Below, one piece after another: positions 26,382 through 39,566 of a stretch of DNA of 64,000 nt. Under the pieces are notes generated by a model that was not told the origin of the DNA, did not search any database, and saw only the letters and a program-made list of their open reading frames with translations. The position numbers and the translations under genes were made by a program. This stretch comes from Flaccisagitta enflata (lineage: Eukaryota; Chaetognatha; Sagittoidea; Aphragmophora), in the NCBI GenBank assembly GCA_965153355.1, contig OZ231128.1, positions 28,706,001-28,770,000 on the forward strand. Reading direction: 5' to 3'. How positions within the stretch are numbered: position 1 is the stretch's first letter; every line of letters begins with the position of its first letter.

Positions 26382-26475
26382 TTTGATCGGGAAATCCGCA
26401 CGGCAACACCATGAAAGATTTTTTTTAAAGTCTTTTGGAACACTTCAGCGTTGCCGTGCGGGTTTGTTGATCAAA
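26382..26475. repeat. Hairpin element, 26-bp arms
   Basis: Arms 26382-26407 and 26450-26475 pair over the sequence CCGCACGGCAAC and its complement, with TTTGATC at the outer edge and a loop of 42 bases. It could be a small MITE; no target duplication was found. Confidence 0.7.
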
Positions 26476-26884
26476 CATCGGTCTCTGCTTGTCTGGTTTC
26501 ATTAAAAAATAACAAATGGAAAAATGGTTAACTGACTATCTCATTGTAAAAAGTCACTCTTTAGCCCCGTTGGGTAATCGCCCTAGAACGTATAGAACCC
26601 GCTTTGTTAATTTGGTCAGAATAGTCGCACTGAGTTGAATGAATACCTCAATCATCTGCGCCAGTTTTGAATTTTATGTGTGTTTGAAGATTTTCCGTTT
26701 CATGAACACAGTTAGTTGGTTGAGTGTATTTTGCTCATTGTTACCGACTTTGTCCTTGATCGTGTGCAACAGGATGCGCAATTTCCACCCCACCATTTCT
26801 CTCCCTCTGTCTCTCTGTCTCTCCCTTTCTCAGTCTGCCCGTAAAGCATCAACACACACTCTCTGTCTCTCTGTCTCTCTGTCC

Positions 26885-27048
<164 letters not shown>

Positions 27049-27205
27049 AAATCTGTCTCTGTCTCTATGAAAAAAGCTCAAATGTAATTGAAAGGAAAAT
27101 GCAGCGAAATCTGATTGTTGAAGTTTATTTTGGAAAAAAAATTATTGAAATAAAATTTTTTCGCCAAAGTACGATCCGGCAAATTAGAAAATGAATTAAT
27201 CAGGT

Positions 27206-27396
<191 letters not shown>

Positions 27397-28297
27397 AGGA
27401 AGAAAGAAAGAGTGTGGAGGACCGCCTGAAACAGAAAAGAGAAACTCGGTCCATTTGCCAAAGGTGAGTTTTTATGAGGTTATTTGTAAAATATGAATAA
27501 TTTTACGAAAATTGAAATCTTTCGATACAGAAAATCCTTGTGGTGGTGCGTTTTAGTTATGTGTTTTTGTTGCGCCGACAGGCGATACTAATGAAGGATG
27601 AAAGAAAAATATTTGAGCGATGGGGGACTAGCCATGGGGAGAGTGACCACACGGGGTGAGATGGGCACGACTTGGGGGCTCAAAATATGTCTGTTTGTCT
27701 GTCTGTTTGCATTATTTAGGCAAGCATATCTCCTGCAAACATTCATTTATTGCTGACGAATAGAAAGAACTCATAAGAGTCAAATGCCACCAGTCCCACT
27801 GTCCTAGGTCAAACCGTTAAGAAATGGGCACTAAAACAAAACTACTACTACTTGTGACAAAATGATAAAATATTTGAATAGTTTTCAGTCCCAATTTTGA
27901 GAGCAAGTAGTGGCTTTTATCTGTGCTGGTATGGATTTTCTTCCGTTTTCTTGATCAACATGAGTTGGTCAGTTGATGATTTGATGATAGGAATTTCAAA
28001 ATCAGCCTAGGAATCCGGGCTTTCAATCCTTTTGCATTTAGCGCTAAGGAACTCTGCCCATATATCTGTCTGTGTCTGTTTTGGTCTTCCATGAAGATCG
28101 AGTGGGCTGGGTACAACTGGAGGGGGCCTGTTATAATGAAAATATATACCTGCAGGTGTAATGATGAAAAGATTGCGCCTTGCTGAGAACTTTAGATCCT
28201 CAACTATTTTTAGAGTTTTGAATTAAGTAATTGTGTTTTTATAACCAGTGATGTTGGCTGTCTGCAACTGGGCAAACAATATTTTCTGACATAAACA

Positions 28298-28505
28298 TAA
28301 CAAGTGACGCGGGGTCGCAATATCGTTGTGGACGGGTGGACAGGGGCAGCCAACCCCAATCCATACCCAACGCCCCACCCAACCCCCCTTCCAACACAGA
28401 TATATACACAAAAAGCTTCGAAAACGCTCGTTTTCCCACTGTTTGACTCGATCACCTCAACGGACCAACGGACCGACCGACCGACGGACAGAGCCTCTAA
28501 AAAGA
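28298..28505 (+). mobile_element. HTE, divergent copy
   Basis: AACAAGTGACGCGGGGTCGC at the left, GACGGGTGGACAGGGGCAG as the 5' module core, a CCCAAC-rich body, then ACGGACCGACCGACCGACGG and a short AGAGCCTCTAAAAAG end in which the stem is reduced to AGAG/CTCT. Confidence 0.55.
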
Positions 28506-28824
28506 ACGTTTTCTTCTCTTTTTTTTTAGTGGGGAAAGTAGGTTATGGCTTAACCACATTGTTGTGCCCAGTGAGAAAACATTTCTGTTGAGATGGGAAA
28601 GTGGGTTATGCTTAACAAGATTGTTGTGCCCAACGCAGTGTAGAATATCAAATTCTCTCAAAATATTGACATCAAATTTCAATATCAACATCAATACCAA
28701 TATTAACGCAAAATTACGGATTGCACAATTACCAAAAATTGGATAAAGTCCCGGGAATCCATTTTCTTTTCTTTTCATCTTTTTCAATCTCTCCCTTCAG
28801 TCTTTTGTCTCCTCCTTAAATTCA

Positions 28825-28950
<126 letters not shown>

Positions 28951-29788
28951 TTCTCACCCATATAGATATATATACCTTATCATTATTCCACTCTGACCCG
29001 TAATCTTCTTCGCCATTTTCCACCAATACGGAATCCATTAGAGATATGACTCAAGTCTGAATCTCCTCATAAAGCCTCGTTTCGTTTTTATCCTTTTCCT
29101 TTCCAGAGTTGCTAATCCGTTATTTTATGTGAAAACAATTCATGATTTGCGTTGGGATAGATTACCTCGCAACGCAAATCATCGATTCATTCTTTTATCT
29201 GGAACACCGCGTCGCTTGAATAAAACATGTTGTCCTTTTCTTTTTTTTTTTCTATCTTTTTATTCTCTCACCGCAGATAGGTGGAAATTTCCCCCTTTTT
29301 ATCGAGTTAAAAAGTAAAGATGTTTTTTACTGCGGTTTTTTTGCCGTTTATTCGCCACAATCTTTAGTCATTTCTGAATGATGTTTTTCTGCATCACATT
29401 CGCATTAGTCGAAAGTAATAAAATTCATTTACAGGTTCATTTTGATTTATAATCGACTATCCATCATCAAAACATGATTTCATGAATGAAATCAACTTGC
29501 TTTTATTGGCGATAGAAATGATCAATACGGTCTACAGAGAATAGTTATAAAAATCCAGCATCAACATGTTGACATAGTTCTTTTGGTAAGGAGTTTGCGC
29601 TGTTGATGTATACATTTCTACGGTCATATAGTTATTCATTTAAGTTGTGTACATAAAGGTCTCTCTCAATTTGCATGAGAAAGGAAAGAAGGAAGGAAGA
29701 AATGATGACGTCGAGAAAGAAGAAAAGTGGAACTTCTCCTGCAATTTGACCGAGGAAGAAGGAGAAAAGATACAACTTGAAGGAGAGC

Positions 29789-29790
<2 letters not shown>

Positions 29791-29848
<58 letters not shown>
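29791..29848. repeat. (GA)n microsatellite
   Basis: About 29 GA units. Confidence 0.98.
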
Positions 29849-29850
<2 letters not shown>

Positions 29851-29929
29851 CAAGACGACAAACACGACAACTCGCTCTCTTTATTGTCTTCCTTGCCAAT
29901 GAGACACACTTGCATGATTCAAAAAACGA

Positions 29930-30160
<231 letters not shown>

Positions 30161-30353
30161 ACAGAGAGAGCCAAAAACAGACATTCACGCACAGAAAAGC
30201 AGACAGATAAACATAACGAGAGACAGCAACAGGGACAGAGAGACAGACAAAAACAAGAGGACAGAGACAGAGACAAAAACAGGGGAGATTTAAGGCAGAG
30301 ATAGAGACAGAGGTGGGAGTTGCACCAAGAACATTTGTTTCGTCTGAGGACAA

Positions 30354-30567
30354 AGGGCGTGTTTCTAGTGAGCACCAAAAACGCGTTTGTTCCCATGAAA
30401 TGCGATGACAGTATGAATACATATTCAAGATTTTCAACTGTCCTATGAGGGAGTGAGCGAAATGAGTGAGCAAGCCCATGAATGGAGCGAGCGAGCGTAG
30501 CGAACGTAGCGAGCGGCCGAGTGGCCCTTTCAAAACGCGATCGTCTTTGACTAGAAACGCCCCCTAA
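30354..30567. mobile_element. MITE with GGGCGYGTTTCTAGT ends, copy 2
   Basis: GGGCGTGTTTCTAGT at 30355-30369 is inverted as ACTAGAAACGCCCCC at 30550-30564. Direct repeats GTCTGAGGACAA lie at 30342-30353 and 30568-30579, just outside the ends. Internal GAGCGAGCGTAGCGAACG blocks match copy 1 at 15184-15440. Twelve bases is unusually long for a target duplication. Non-coding. Confidence 0.78.
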
Positions 30568-31093
30568 GTCTGAGGACAACTGACCTCGGGCTCATTTATG
30601 GTCAATTTTTGTTTTGCAACCCATCTTCTTCCTTTGTTTGATTTAGTTTGACAAGAAAAATTAGAAGAAAATGACAAAAATGAAAACAGAAATTCCCATA
30701 ATTCGGGACTATCCTTCAAATTCAATTTTCCCGAGCCCCAAAATATGATCAAGTATGGGAGGGAAGAAGATTTATGAACATACACCATGTAAGAGAGTCA
30801 TCTAAAAACTTTGACGTTTCCTTGCTTTCAGTAGTACGGAGTACAGACAGTTTCGCCCGGTCATGCTTCCGTATAACCAGCATTACGGTACGAACCACTT
30901 AAATCAGATTTATCTAAAGCGCATATGTTTGAGTGCTTCTAGGCATAGTAAGGCATAGTTTCAAATATTCTCCAAGAGGTTTTTTTTTTTCCAAAATGGC
31001 AACAAAAACTCCTCAGCGTTTTGACATCTACTTCCGGTAGCATAATTGCACATTTATAAGCCACTTTTTCGGTCGGTCCATCAATCCTGTATG

Positions 31094-31094
<1 letters not shown>

Positions 31095-31175
<81 letters not shown>
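31095..31175. repeat. (TG)n microsatellite
   Basis: About 40 TG units. Confidence 0.99.
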
Positions 31176-31177
<2 letters not shown>

Positions 31178-31234
31178 CCAACCCCGCCCATCCGCCCAAG
31201 GCTAAAATAGATGTTTCACTGCTTCCCAGTTCCG

Positions 31235-31356
31235 TTTTTAGGAGCGTCAAAGCACCTCTATAACTGGCTGTGTCCTTCGGTTGGTCGGTCGGTCTGTCGG
31301 TTGGTCGCATTCGTTCGACGATCCACATGTCGCACCTTATTGGCCTACTTGGCCTA
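31235..31356 (-). mobile_element. HTE, GTGC subtype
   Basis: Minus strand: GGCCAATAAGGTGCGACATG and TGGATCGTCGAACG at the 5' side, an ACCAACCGACAGACC tract, GGACACAGCCAGTTATAGAG, then a stem AGGTGC/GCTCCT and TAAAAA. This subtype has different stem bases from the AGTCGCG subtype but keeps the pairing. Confidence 0.75.
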
Positions 31357-31993
31357 GTTTCTTTATATTCTAATCATGCTCTACGCAAAAGATGTAAACA
31401 TGCCCCCATCATTTTCAGAAGAGGCTGCTTACTTGTTCTCAACAATCGCGTGAAAATGCAAGTTGAAGTGATTTTGGTCAGATCAACAGACACTCGAAAT
31501 GCAATTTGAAGTTGACGTGAACCACGAGTCACGACTCATGGCCATAGGTCGCAGTTGCGCGCGCAGTTGCGGTCGTGTCGTCACAAATCAATTGCATTTC
31601 TTCCAATGCCGATCATCAGCCATGCAATATTCATAATTCACATCTGAATAAGAGTCCGGCGAATCATGTTCAGTCTGTTTGTCCCGACTTCTCAGCGATG
31701 AGATGCAAATAGAGTCCAATACAGAGAAATGAGTGTGAATTTCTGTATTCGAAAAACGGTATTTCCTCCTAAACTAAGCGCCCTAAGCCCTTTCAAAATT
31801 AGAAATTGTCTGATTCATCCCCTATTTAGGCACCGGTTTAACTTGTCATGAAATAATAAACAACTGAAGAACAGAGTCTAACAGAAGATCTTGGGTTGAA
31901 ACAGTCAAACGCAGTCGTGGTCAGAAAACTGGAAAGGCAGAAATCACAACAAAAAACTGCGCTATGGAATATTTTGATCAAAATATAAAAAAA

Positions 31994-32220
31994 ATTTAGT
32001 CGCGTGCTACGCGACTCTACACCCTGCTTTGTCGGTCCATCCGTCCGTCCCTCCGTCCGTCCGTCCGTCCGTCCATCCGCCACACTTTACTTTTTTGGGG
32101 TTTTAGCGGTCTTTGGCCTCACTGCTCCTGACCAAATGGTGAAGTGACCTGCCCAATGATACAGCCCCTGCCCACCCGCACGCGACTAGGGTAGCCGCGT
32201 ATCCAGCCTTGTTTTTTTTT
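31994..32220 (-). mobile_element. HTE, complete canonical copy
   Basis: Minus strand: AACAAGGCTGGATACGCGGC, CCTAGTCGCGTGCGGGTGGG, CAGGGGCTGTATC and a second GGTCAGGAGCAGTGAGGCC block. Then come AAAAAAGTAAAGTGTGGCGG, a GGAC tract, GGGTGTAGAG and the stem AGTCGCGTAGCACGCGACT. It is the clearest short copy for defining the ends. Confidence 0.85.
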
Positions 32221-33385
32221 AAGAGGGGAGCGCTAATTTCAGGGAGGGCGCTAATCAGAGGAAATACGGTTTTCATGATATGCTGGTTTTCATCATCATT
32301 TATATCTCCGTATATATTCAAAATTGCATCGTAACAGCATTGCATGAGTTGTCGATCCATATTTTGTTTTTCAGTTGTTTGTATGTTATACACGTACGAG
32401 AGTGAGTTCGATTTTATTTCTTTTCAGTTTCAGAGTTGTTCTGTGCTAAATCATATACAACGACGGAACCAAGGCGGCATACTTGACATGGTAAGGTTCA
32501 AGCATTTGCAAAGTTAACCGGAGAAGTGACTCTTATGCCAACTGTTATTTCAATTACTGTACTCAAATAGTCAATACTTAATACCATTGTTTTCTTTTCA
32601 AGATTACATGGATTTGCTTTCTTCATATTCCAGATATTTCACTCAATTTTGGTTTTTAACGCAAAATTTTCAGGACACTTTCACTGATAACAATCTCCAT
32701 GAAAAGTGTCACATGAAGCAAAACAACGAGACAATCTCTAGCTCGTGATGCTGCGCAAACAGCCATTATCAAATCGATAACGATAGCTGAAAAAAACGAA
32801 ACTCCGTTTAAATATTGCCCATGCGGGAACCTTACTTTGAATTCATTCGTGATTTCTATACTAATATAATACGAGGAATAAAACGAGCCGAGCACTAGAA
32901 TGTCGCTACGTTGATTACCCTTCTCCCCATCCTCGGATTGCACTCCTCTGGTTGAACTTGAAGTTTCGGCTTGGTTGTTTTCTGTGTTGTTGATTTTATT
33001 CATTCGTATTAAAATCGAATATATATACAGAATTCCACTATTAAGCATACCAAACAACATCATTAGGTAATCAATTTTATTACGATAGTAAAAATATATC
33101 GAAAATGATCGGCTCTCCTCCTTTCTCTCTCTCCGAAATCATTTTTTGACTGGCCATCAAAAACTCGCTGCATCTTCAAAAAGATTTTCAGTTGTGATGT
33201 ATACAGAATACATATTTTCGAGCAATTGCGTTGCATTTATGTGTTTTATTGTTGGTCATTGTGCCGACAGTCGTGCGATAAGACGAATGTGTTGTTTGTT
33301 TCTGTTTTGTTTTTTTGTTTTTTTTTTTCAAAAGTATACACAATCGTTTTTCAGCACACTAACTGATTTAGAAATTCAATAATTC

Positions 33386-33490
<105 letters not shown>

Positions 33491-33496
33491 CTCTAC

Positions 33497-33628
33497 CTTT
33501 TTATCTTTCTGATTGAGTTCGTCGAGCCTCGACTGTTGTCGTTGCCTGAGGGACTCCATCATGGCCGTCAGATCTTGGGGGTCCGTGGGACTCGGGCTCG
33601 TTGGGGTCATTGGATATGCCGAGGCCAT
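33497..33628 (-). CDS. Putative first coding exon of a host gene (44 codons)
   Basis: An ATG at 33628-33626 opens a frame of 44 codons that reads MASAYPMTPT, SPSPTDPQDL, then a charged segment including MESLRQRQQSRLDELNQKDK. Unlike other frames here, it is compositionally protein-like. A Pro/Thr/Ser head leads into a Gln/Arg/Glu/Leu-rich segment likely to be helical or coiled coil. It ends AAAAAG followed by GTAGAG, a consensus 5' splice site in phase 0; beyond it the frame runs into a (TTG)n tract, as expected for an intron. Upstream, a CCATCCATAG acceptor at 33641-33640 would begin the exon at 33639 with a short 5' UTR. I do not recognise the family, and the next exon was not identified. 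Confidence 0.5.
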
Positions 33629-34380
33629 GATGATGTCCTCTATGGATGGAATTATCGTATGGAGGGAGTAAGTATAAGATGAGATTGGATTTATTGAAGG
33701 ATATTGATACTTGTCATGATAAAGTAGTCAGTGAAGAGTTTTGTCATCAAGTGGAAGCAATAGCATGAGCACGATTTATGACGTGCACTGAATATTAACA
33801 TGAAATTTGCTACCCAGGCCATAATTGAATTTTTGTGAAATGAAATTATCAAAAAAATTTTGTTAGCATTTGAGATTAGATATATATTTTGCATTGATAA
33901 ACTTTCGCAAGCCAGTTGTAGTCTTGAATATCCCAAGTCATGGTTGAAAAAAATAGCTGAAATGCAGTAAAAATCTCATTTTGTTTTTGTACCATAACAT
34001 ATACAGTTTAAATTTGCATAGAAATACCTCACTAATCAAGATAATTTCTCTTTATTATTGAAACAATGTGCCAACTCAGTTAGCGACATAAAGTAGGGGA
34101 CTTAAACCCTGCGATGATTTTATCATTAATTCTTACAAAAAAAAATGTTTCATGAACAGATTTGTTGATAGTAGCATCAGAAGAAACTCTAAGTTTTATG
34201 ATAAATGATTACTAATCATCTTTGCAATTGACATTCGATCCTCGTGGTCATTGTATCCCGCTTAACTCAACATTTGATGTTTTCCTTTCTTCTAAACAGA
34301 GACGGATTTCATTGGTCAACCTGATAGAATTAATCTTTATCTATGATTAAAGTTGACCTTGGTATGCGTGAGCCATTTCT

Positions 34381-34384
<4 letters not shown>

Positions 34385-34421
<37 letters not shown>
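34385..34421. repeat. (GA)n microsatellite
   Basis: About 18 GA units. Confidence 0.97.
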
Positions 34422-34425
<4 letters not shown>

Positions 34426-34527
34426 CGTTTTCCATGAATCTAAGTTTACGCTCTTGCTCTTGCTTTAAAAGCGTCGCTATCCCTTCGTGTCTCAGAGGAT
34501 GAATGGCCTTTGTAATTTGTATCACCT

Positions 34528-34583
34528 TCTCCTGCCCACCCGGGACTGATTATGGATGTCGTGTATCCGGCCTAATTTTTTGT
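34528..34583 (-). mobile_element. HTE 5' module, isolated
   Basis: Minus strand: AGGCCGGATACACGACATCC followed by CCGGGTGGGCAGGAG. No 3' module is visible on its downstream side. Confidence 0.6.
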
Positions 34584-35035
34584 TTGCTTTACGAAAGCTC
34601 CCTTTTTTGTCCCCCTTTCAACCATACCACATTTTTCTTAATTTTTTTTGCTTCCCTCTGTTTTTTTTTCTTGCATCTAGTCCACCGCACTTAAGTTACA
34701 TTTTTGTTTTTTCTTATTTTGGCCTTTTTTTTTTTTTTCTTTTTTTTTTTGCCCCCTTTTCATCAGAGGCGAATTAATCAATCGCGTCGTCCGACCGAAT
34801 CTAATTCATCAATGCACTATAGGATGACTCTTTTGGACATGCTGCGCCGAAACACCAGAATCCAGTTACACTTAAAGTTGTATCAAAACAAAAAAGATTT
34901 CACATCAAGAGAAAGGCCATTGGGTTTGCATTCGTAATAATCAATCATTTGCTGATACATCCATTGAAATAATTATTTAACTTCCCATGACAGCCATGAT
35001 AAGTTGTCTTTATTTTCTTTTTGCCATCTTTTCCT

Positions 35036-35625
35036 TATTTGGGCAGCGGTCCTAAAGGGGACAAAGTTCTATAGAACAGAGGGAGACTTTCGTTTGTTCA
35101 TTTGTTTGTCCATTCATTTATTTGTTCATTTGTTCATTCATTTGTTTGTTCATTTGTTCATTCATTTGTCTGTTGATTCATTCATTCCTCCCATCAAGCC
35201 TCTCGGTACCTAAATCTGGCCTCTCAGATCTAAAATCAGGCCTCTCTGGCCTAAAATCCGGCTTCTCAGATCTATTTGCCCACTCTGGCATCACATCAGC
35301 CCTCAGACTTCAAATGAGCGTTCTCAAGCCTGTAATGTGCTCTCTCAGGCTTCATATCTCCACTGTTTTCAAAGCAGCCCTCTGGCCTGAATCCAACCCT
35401 CTCAGACACTAAGTCAGCCCTCTGAGGCTTCAAAGCAGGCCTCAAATTTTCCCTCTCAGCCCTGGAATCCACCCGCTCAGGCTTGAAATCAGTCTTCTTA
35501 GCCTCAGACCATCAAAAGCCCTCAATCAGCCCTCATTTGCACCTCACCAACTCACTCACACTGGATGAACAAAAATCCTACTGTGTTCTACAGGACTTAC
35601 CTTTTGGAGCCGCTGCCTTATTTAG
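35036..35625. mobile_element. FAE copy D
   Basis: The left arm is GGGCAGCGGTCCTAAAGGGG, ACAAAGTTCTATAGAACAG and a TTTGTTCATTTG tract, a variant of the usual CCGT/CGAA tetranucleotides. The core is a degenerate array of units of about 20 bp such as CCTCTCAGATCTAAAATC, which change into CCTCAGACTTCAAAT types. The right arm is GATGAACAAAAATCC, CTGTGTTCTACAGGACTT and TTTTGGAGCCGCTGCC. Confidence 0.8.
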
Positions 35626-35644
35626 TATCAGATATCTTATGTAA

Positions 35645-35775
35645 TTTTTAGGTGCGCTAACGCACTTCTATGAACGACTGTGTCCATTGGTCAGTCAGTT
35701 GGTGGGTTGGTGATACAAATGTTTGACAATCCACATAGCACACCTATTAATCACTTGGTCTTGTTTTATTCTAGG
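35645..35775 (-). mobile_element. HTE, GTGC subtype
   Basis: Minus strand: AACAAGACCAAGTGATTAAT, GGTGTGCTATGTGGATTGTC, an ACCAACCCACCAACTG tract, GGACACAGTCGTTCATAGAA, then a stem GTGCG-TTAG-CGCAC and CTAAAAA. Confidence 0.7.
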
Positions 35776-35969
35776 ATGATTCTCAATGATAAACCCATGA
35801 CCATCATCCCGTCGTGCAGTAGACCTCGAAAAACTCACAGCGACTAAAATTCACGGAAAAATCATCTGAAATTCAACTTCACCGATAAGTTAACGTCATC
35901 ATCAATGGCGCATTGTTTTTGTCTGTCTCTGACCCTGTCTGTCCCTGTCTTTTTGTGTGTGTCTGTCTG

Positions 35970-36062
<93 letters not shown>
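35970..36062. repeat. (CT)n microsatellite
   Basis: About 45 CT units after a short GTCT lead. Confidence 0.99.
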
Positions 36063-36066
<4 letters not shown>

Positions 36067-36419
36067 CTTTTTCTGCTTTGTATTTTTTCCCAGGTTGTTT
36101 ACCTCTGAATGGAGTGGAGAGCTTTCAAAACAAAGTCGTCAAATTATGTTCAGCCTAACATGTTTCGATATTTAGCTGTATTAAGCTCTACAGACCAATT
36201 GAACGAATTAGAAAGAAGTACCATGACAAAGTCAAGCTCTTAGTTTGCATATACATAATGTTTTCTGTCACAATCATTTTAGTCATTCGCCAAACGAAAT
36301 GAGAGGATTTGTCCGTATTTGATCCAACTCACAAATATGGTATTTACAGTAACATTATGACCATGATCGTGCTCATGCTTTTGCATCGATTTTAATCAAG
36401 GAATCAAAACATCAACCAC

Positions 36420-37060
36420 CTACGAGTTCTCGACCTTCGCTATGTAACGTAATATTCACACGACGTTCTAGCCCACGGCTCACCTTGGTTATGAGGGTAC
36501 CACTGAAATTCGCTATCGGGACCGCGACAGTCTTTTGTCATTTGGAAACGGTTATCCCTGGGCACCCCGACGGAGGGCCCCTTGTCGATGCCACGGGCGC
36601 GACAATCTTCGCGATTTACGTCGCCCAGACGACGTTAAAACAGTAGCCCCACACGCTAAATTGCTTCACACTACGCCACGCCACGGCGCTCAGAAGGAAA
36701 ACGAACACACAAAAATAAGGGCGTCACAACGCGCCGAGACGTTGGAAGGAATTCGCGGCACACGATCACAAGACGCGGCGCCGTCCATTCACAGAAATTC
36801 GTATATTCGTCACAATTTTGCCGCCGGCGCTCTCGATTAATAATCCACGTCACCACGCGCGCGGCGCCGGCGCCAATAAAATTCACGCGTCACCACCACC
36901 ACCACCACACGGTAGGCGCCAGAATTTCTTCTTGAAACGGCTCGCCGACGACGACTTCGTCGCCTCGACGTCAGAGGGCGCCACGACGTCAGAGCGCCAA
37001 TCCAACAACTTTTTTTTTGTATGCGCACGCGAAGCAACAAAAGGGAAGAGAGAGAGAGAA
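36420..37060 (-). promoter_or_regulatory. Candidate CpG-rich promoter region
   Basis: A local GC- and CpG-rich island in otherwise AT-rich DNA, with GCGCGCGGCGCCGGCGCC at about 36856-36873. Minus-strand TGACGTC motifs (CRE/ATF-type) lie at 36967-36973 and 36985-36991, with CCAAT motifs nearby. It ends on its low side with an exon-like segment and a consensus splice donor. It would suit the minus-strand exon at 33497-33628. The orientation and link are inferred. Confidence 0.35.
36484..36880 (-). other. Candidate noncoding first exon (5' UTR)
   Basis: On the minus strand this segment ends CATAACCAAG followed by GTGAGCC, a strong consensus 5' splice site at 36483. It lies 2.8 kb upstream of the acceptor before the coding exon at 33497-33628. 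The start position is a guess set inside the CpG-rich zone. Confidence 0.3.
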
Positions 37061-38770
37061 AAAAAAACACACTTTATTGAGACATATAAAATTTTCAAAC
37101 CATTTATATATACAGACATAAGATACGCAAATTCAAGATCACCACGTGCTTTTTTTATGTGTTCTTTTTTTTTTTTTCTTTTTTTATTGGAGGCGGTGTT
37201 TCGCCAATGCGACTGTTATGATCGATGTATATAATATACGATTGATTTTAGATTTTTTTTTCTTTAATTTTCTTCTTTTTATCGTGCAAGGCACGACACT
37301 TTTTTATTATTTCTCTTTTTATCTTATTGCGTATGGTAATTCTTCGTTTCTTTAATCAGATGGTAGGCAACGCGAGTAATCCAGATATGAGCTTTTTTTG
37401 CTTTGTGAATTTGTTGCTTGCAAAATGAACTGTGCACATTTATTTTCGTGTACTCTTTTTTTTTTTTTTTTTTTTTCTACATTTGCTTCCTAACGAATTC
37501 TTTTTCGACTTATTTCTTCTCCTTTTTATTTAATTTATCTTTTTTTTCTCTATACAGTTAGAGGAAGAATTTGTTGGGGCTTCTGCTGGGCGAAAAATCG
37601 AATCGAACGATCATCTCCATGTTTAAGGCCGAAGCGGAGGCCTTGGGGCAGTCTTTTTCCACGCCAGAGCTACATGGGGAGAAAATTCACCTGAATCAAT
37701 GATGAATGAATCAACAACGGGCTCGAGAAACAACTCAGTGCGCGTGAAGAAACTGAAGAAGAAGAAGGCATAAGTCAGGAGCGTACAACAGTTAAAAATC
37801 GAATGCACTCCAACAGCTAATAAACGGGACATTATCAACTATTTTTCTGTGTTTTCCAATTTACTGTCTTATTCTTTTTTTTACAAGTAGAACAGAATAA
37901 GCCGATGGAGTTGATTTTCTGTAAATGATGATAATGACGAGCTAAAATGAACGGGTTTTCGTTGCATTGTCAAAAAAAAAATCACTCGGGGATATTTTTT
38001 CACACAGATATTCGACGAATTAAACATTTGCGAGACCAAGTTCATGGCTTGAATCAGTCAGGAAAGAATCTCAGGATGGAGGATAGGAAATAAACCATGG
38101 AGATGTGGAAAAAATACAGGGAGAGTCAAAAAATCCATGAGAGAGAGAAAGAGAGAGTAAACTTTATCTCTTTCTCTCTCATTCTCTCTCACTCGCCCGG
38201 TGATGAACAGTTGAGGTATGGGATCTCTTTCTGCCTATGCGCGAAATTGAAATGGTTGAAATTCACCTTCTTGATTATTGAGATATCCTTTCGCAACTCA
38301 AGGAAAACCAAAGAAAATATGATAACAATTTCATCCCACGTTTACACCCACCGCTCTATGCGCCAGCTCAATCTGGTATAACCAGTGGCAGGAGGTCAAT
38401 AGTCCTGTCTATGTGATCTCCTCAGTGGCTGGACACTGTGCATAGCTGTGGCGTAAGGGCATTGCAGATAGCTTCAGATCATTTACTACCTTTAAACTAA
38501 ATACTAAGTAACAAAGTTTTTTTGACTGAAAAATAAAACTTTGATTTAAAAAAATACAGAAATACAGAAAACTGAAGAATTTTCACATTGGGCTGTGCTT
38601 GTTGGCCTTTATCGTATCTTTTGAAAGAATCTTAAAGCAATCTTTTTTTTAAAATTCTGCTAAATAAGCCTGTACTATTTGGAACAGGTTTATTTTAATC
38701 AAGATTTGAGCATTTAAAAAAAAAGATCATGAATTATTGCATAGGGACGTTGTGGAAGTAAGACATTAGA
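37061..38770. other. AT-rich non-coding DNA with poly-T runs
   Basis: Several T runs (37165-37185, 37457-37476), no tandem array and no convincing coding frame. A short GA/CT foldback sits at 38138-38190. Confidence 0.5.
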
Positions 38771-39049
38771 ACATTTCAGATTATCATTTTTTTTACTACT
38801 ATGTGTTCATAATAATTCTTTTCTATTTGCGTGTATGTGCCGTGCGATTGGGGAGGTGTTTTGTTTTCATTATTAGGTTTATAAAGTTCGGACAGTAAAT
38901 CTCCAGTCGTGAGGTTCGACCTTGGAGCCTGAAGAGGGTCGGGGGAAAAAAGCATAGGGAAAAATCCATCCATAACACGGCCTTGAGATGCGCTGAAAGC
39001 CAACGATAGAGAGGAACGCAACAAAGGTTCTGAAGGCAAAGGGCAACCA

Positions 39050-39475
39050 AGTATTGATAATTGAAGGAAATCAAGGTGATGAAGGCAACCAAGGGCAAGG
39101 TAATAAAGACAATAAAGATGATAAAGGCAAAGGGAAAGCGACGGACGTGATGAAGGCAATGAAGGAAATAAGGGCAACAATTTGACTGAATGTGATAAAG
39201 GCAACAAAGGTGATGAAGGTAATTAAGGGCAAGGTAATAAAGATGATAAAGATGATAAAGGAAAAAGGAAAGCAACGGACGTGATGAAGGCAATGAAGGA
39301 AATAAGGGCAACAATTAGAATGAATGTGATAAAGGCAACAAAGGTGATGAAGGTAATTAAGGGCAAGGTAATAAAGACAATAAAGATGATAAAGGAAAAG
39401 GGAAAGCGACGGACGTGATGAAGGCAATGAAGGAAATAAGGGCAACAATTAGAATGAATGTGATAAAGACAACAA
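39050..39475. repeat. 134-bp minisatellite, about 3 copies
   Basis: The landmark ACGGACGTGATGAAGGCAAT recurs at 39141, 39275 and 39409, giving a period of exactly 134 bp. The unit is itself made of GAAGGCAA/AAAGGCAA/GATAAAG sub-repeats, and similar words continue to 40030. The minus-strand open frames here merely translate the array. Confidence 0.92.
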
Positions 39476-39566
39476 AGGTAGTGTGGATGTAGCAACAGAT
39501 TAAAAGAAAATTTATGCGATAAAAGAAAGGCAACGGATATATACGTTGATGCAATGAATAATGTAA

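Noticed and set aside
32656-33063. 135-codon minus-strand frame as a gene
   Set aside because: No recognisable motif, AT-rich, no clear splice sites. It could be chance; kept out of the feature list.
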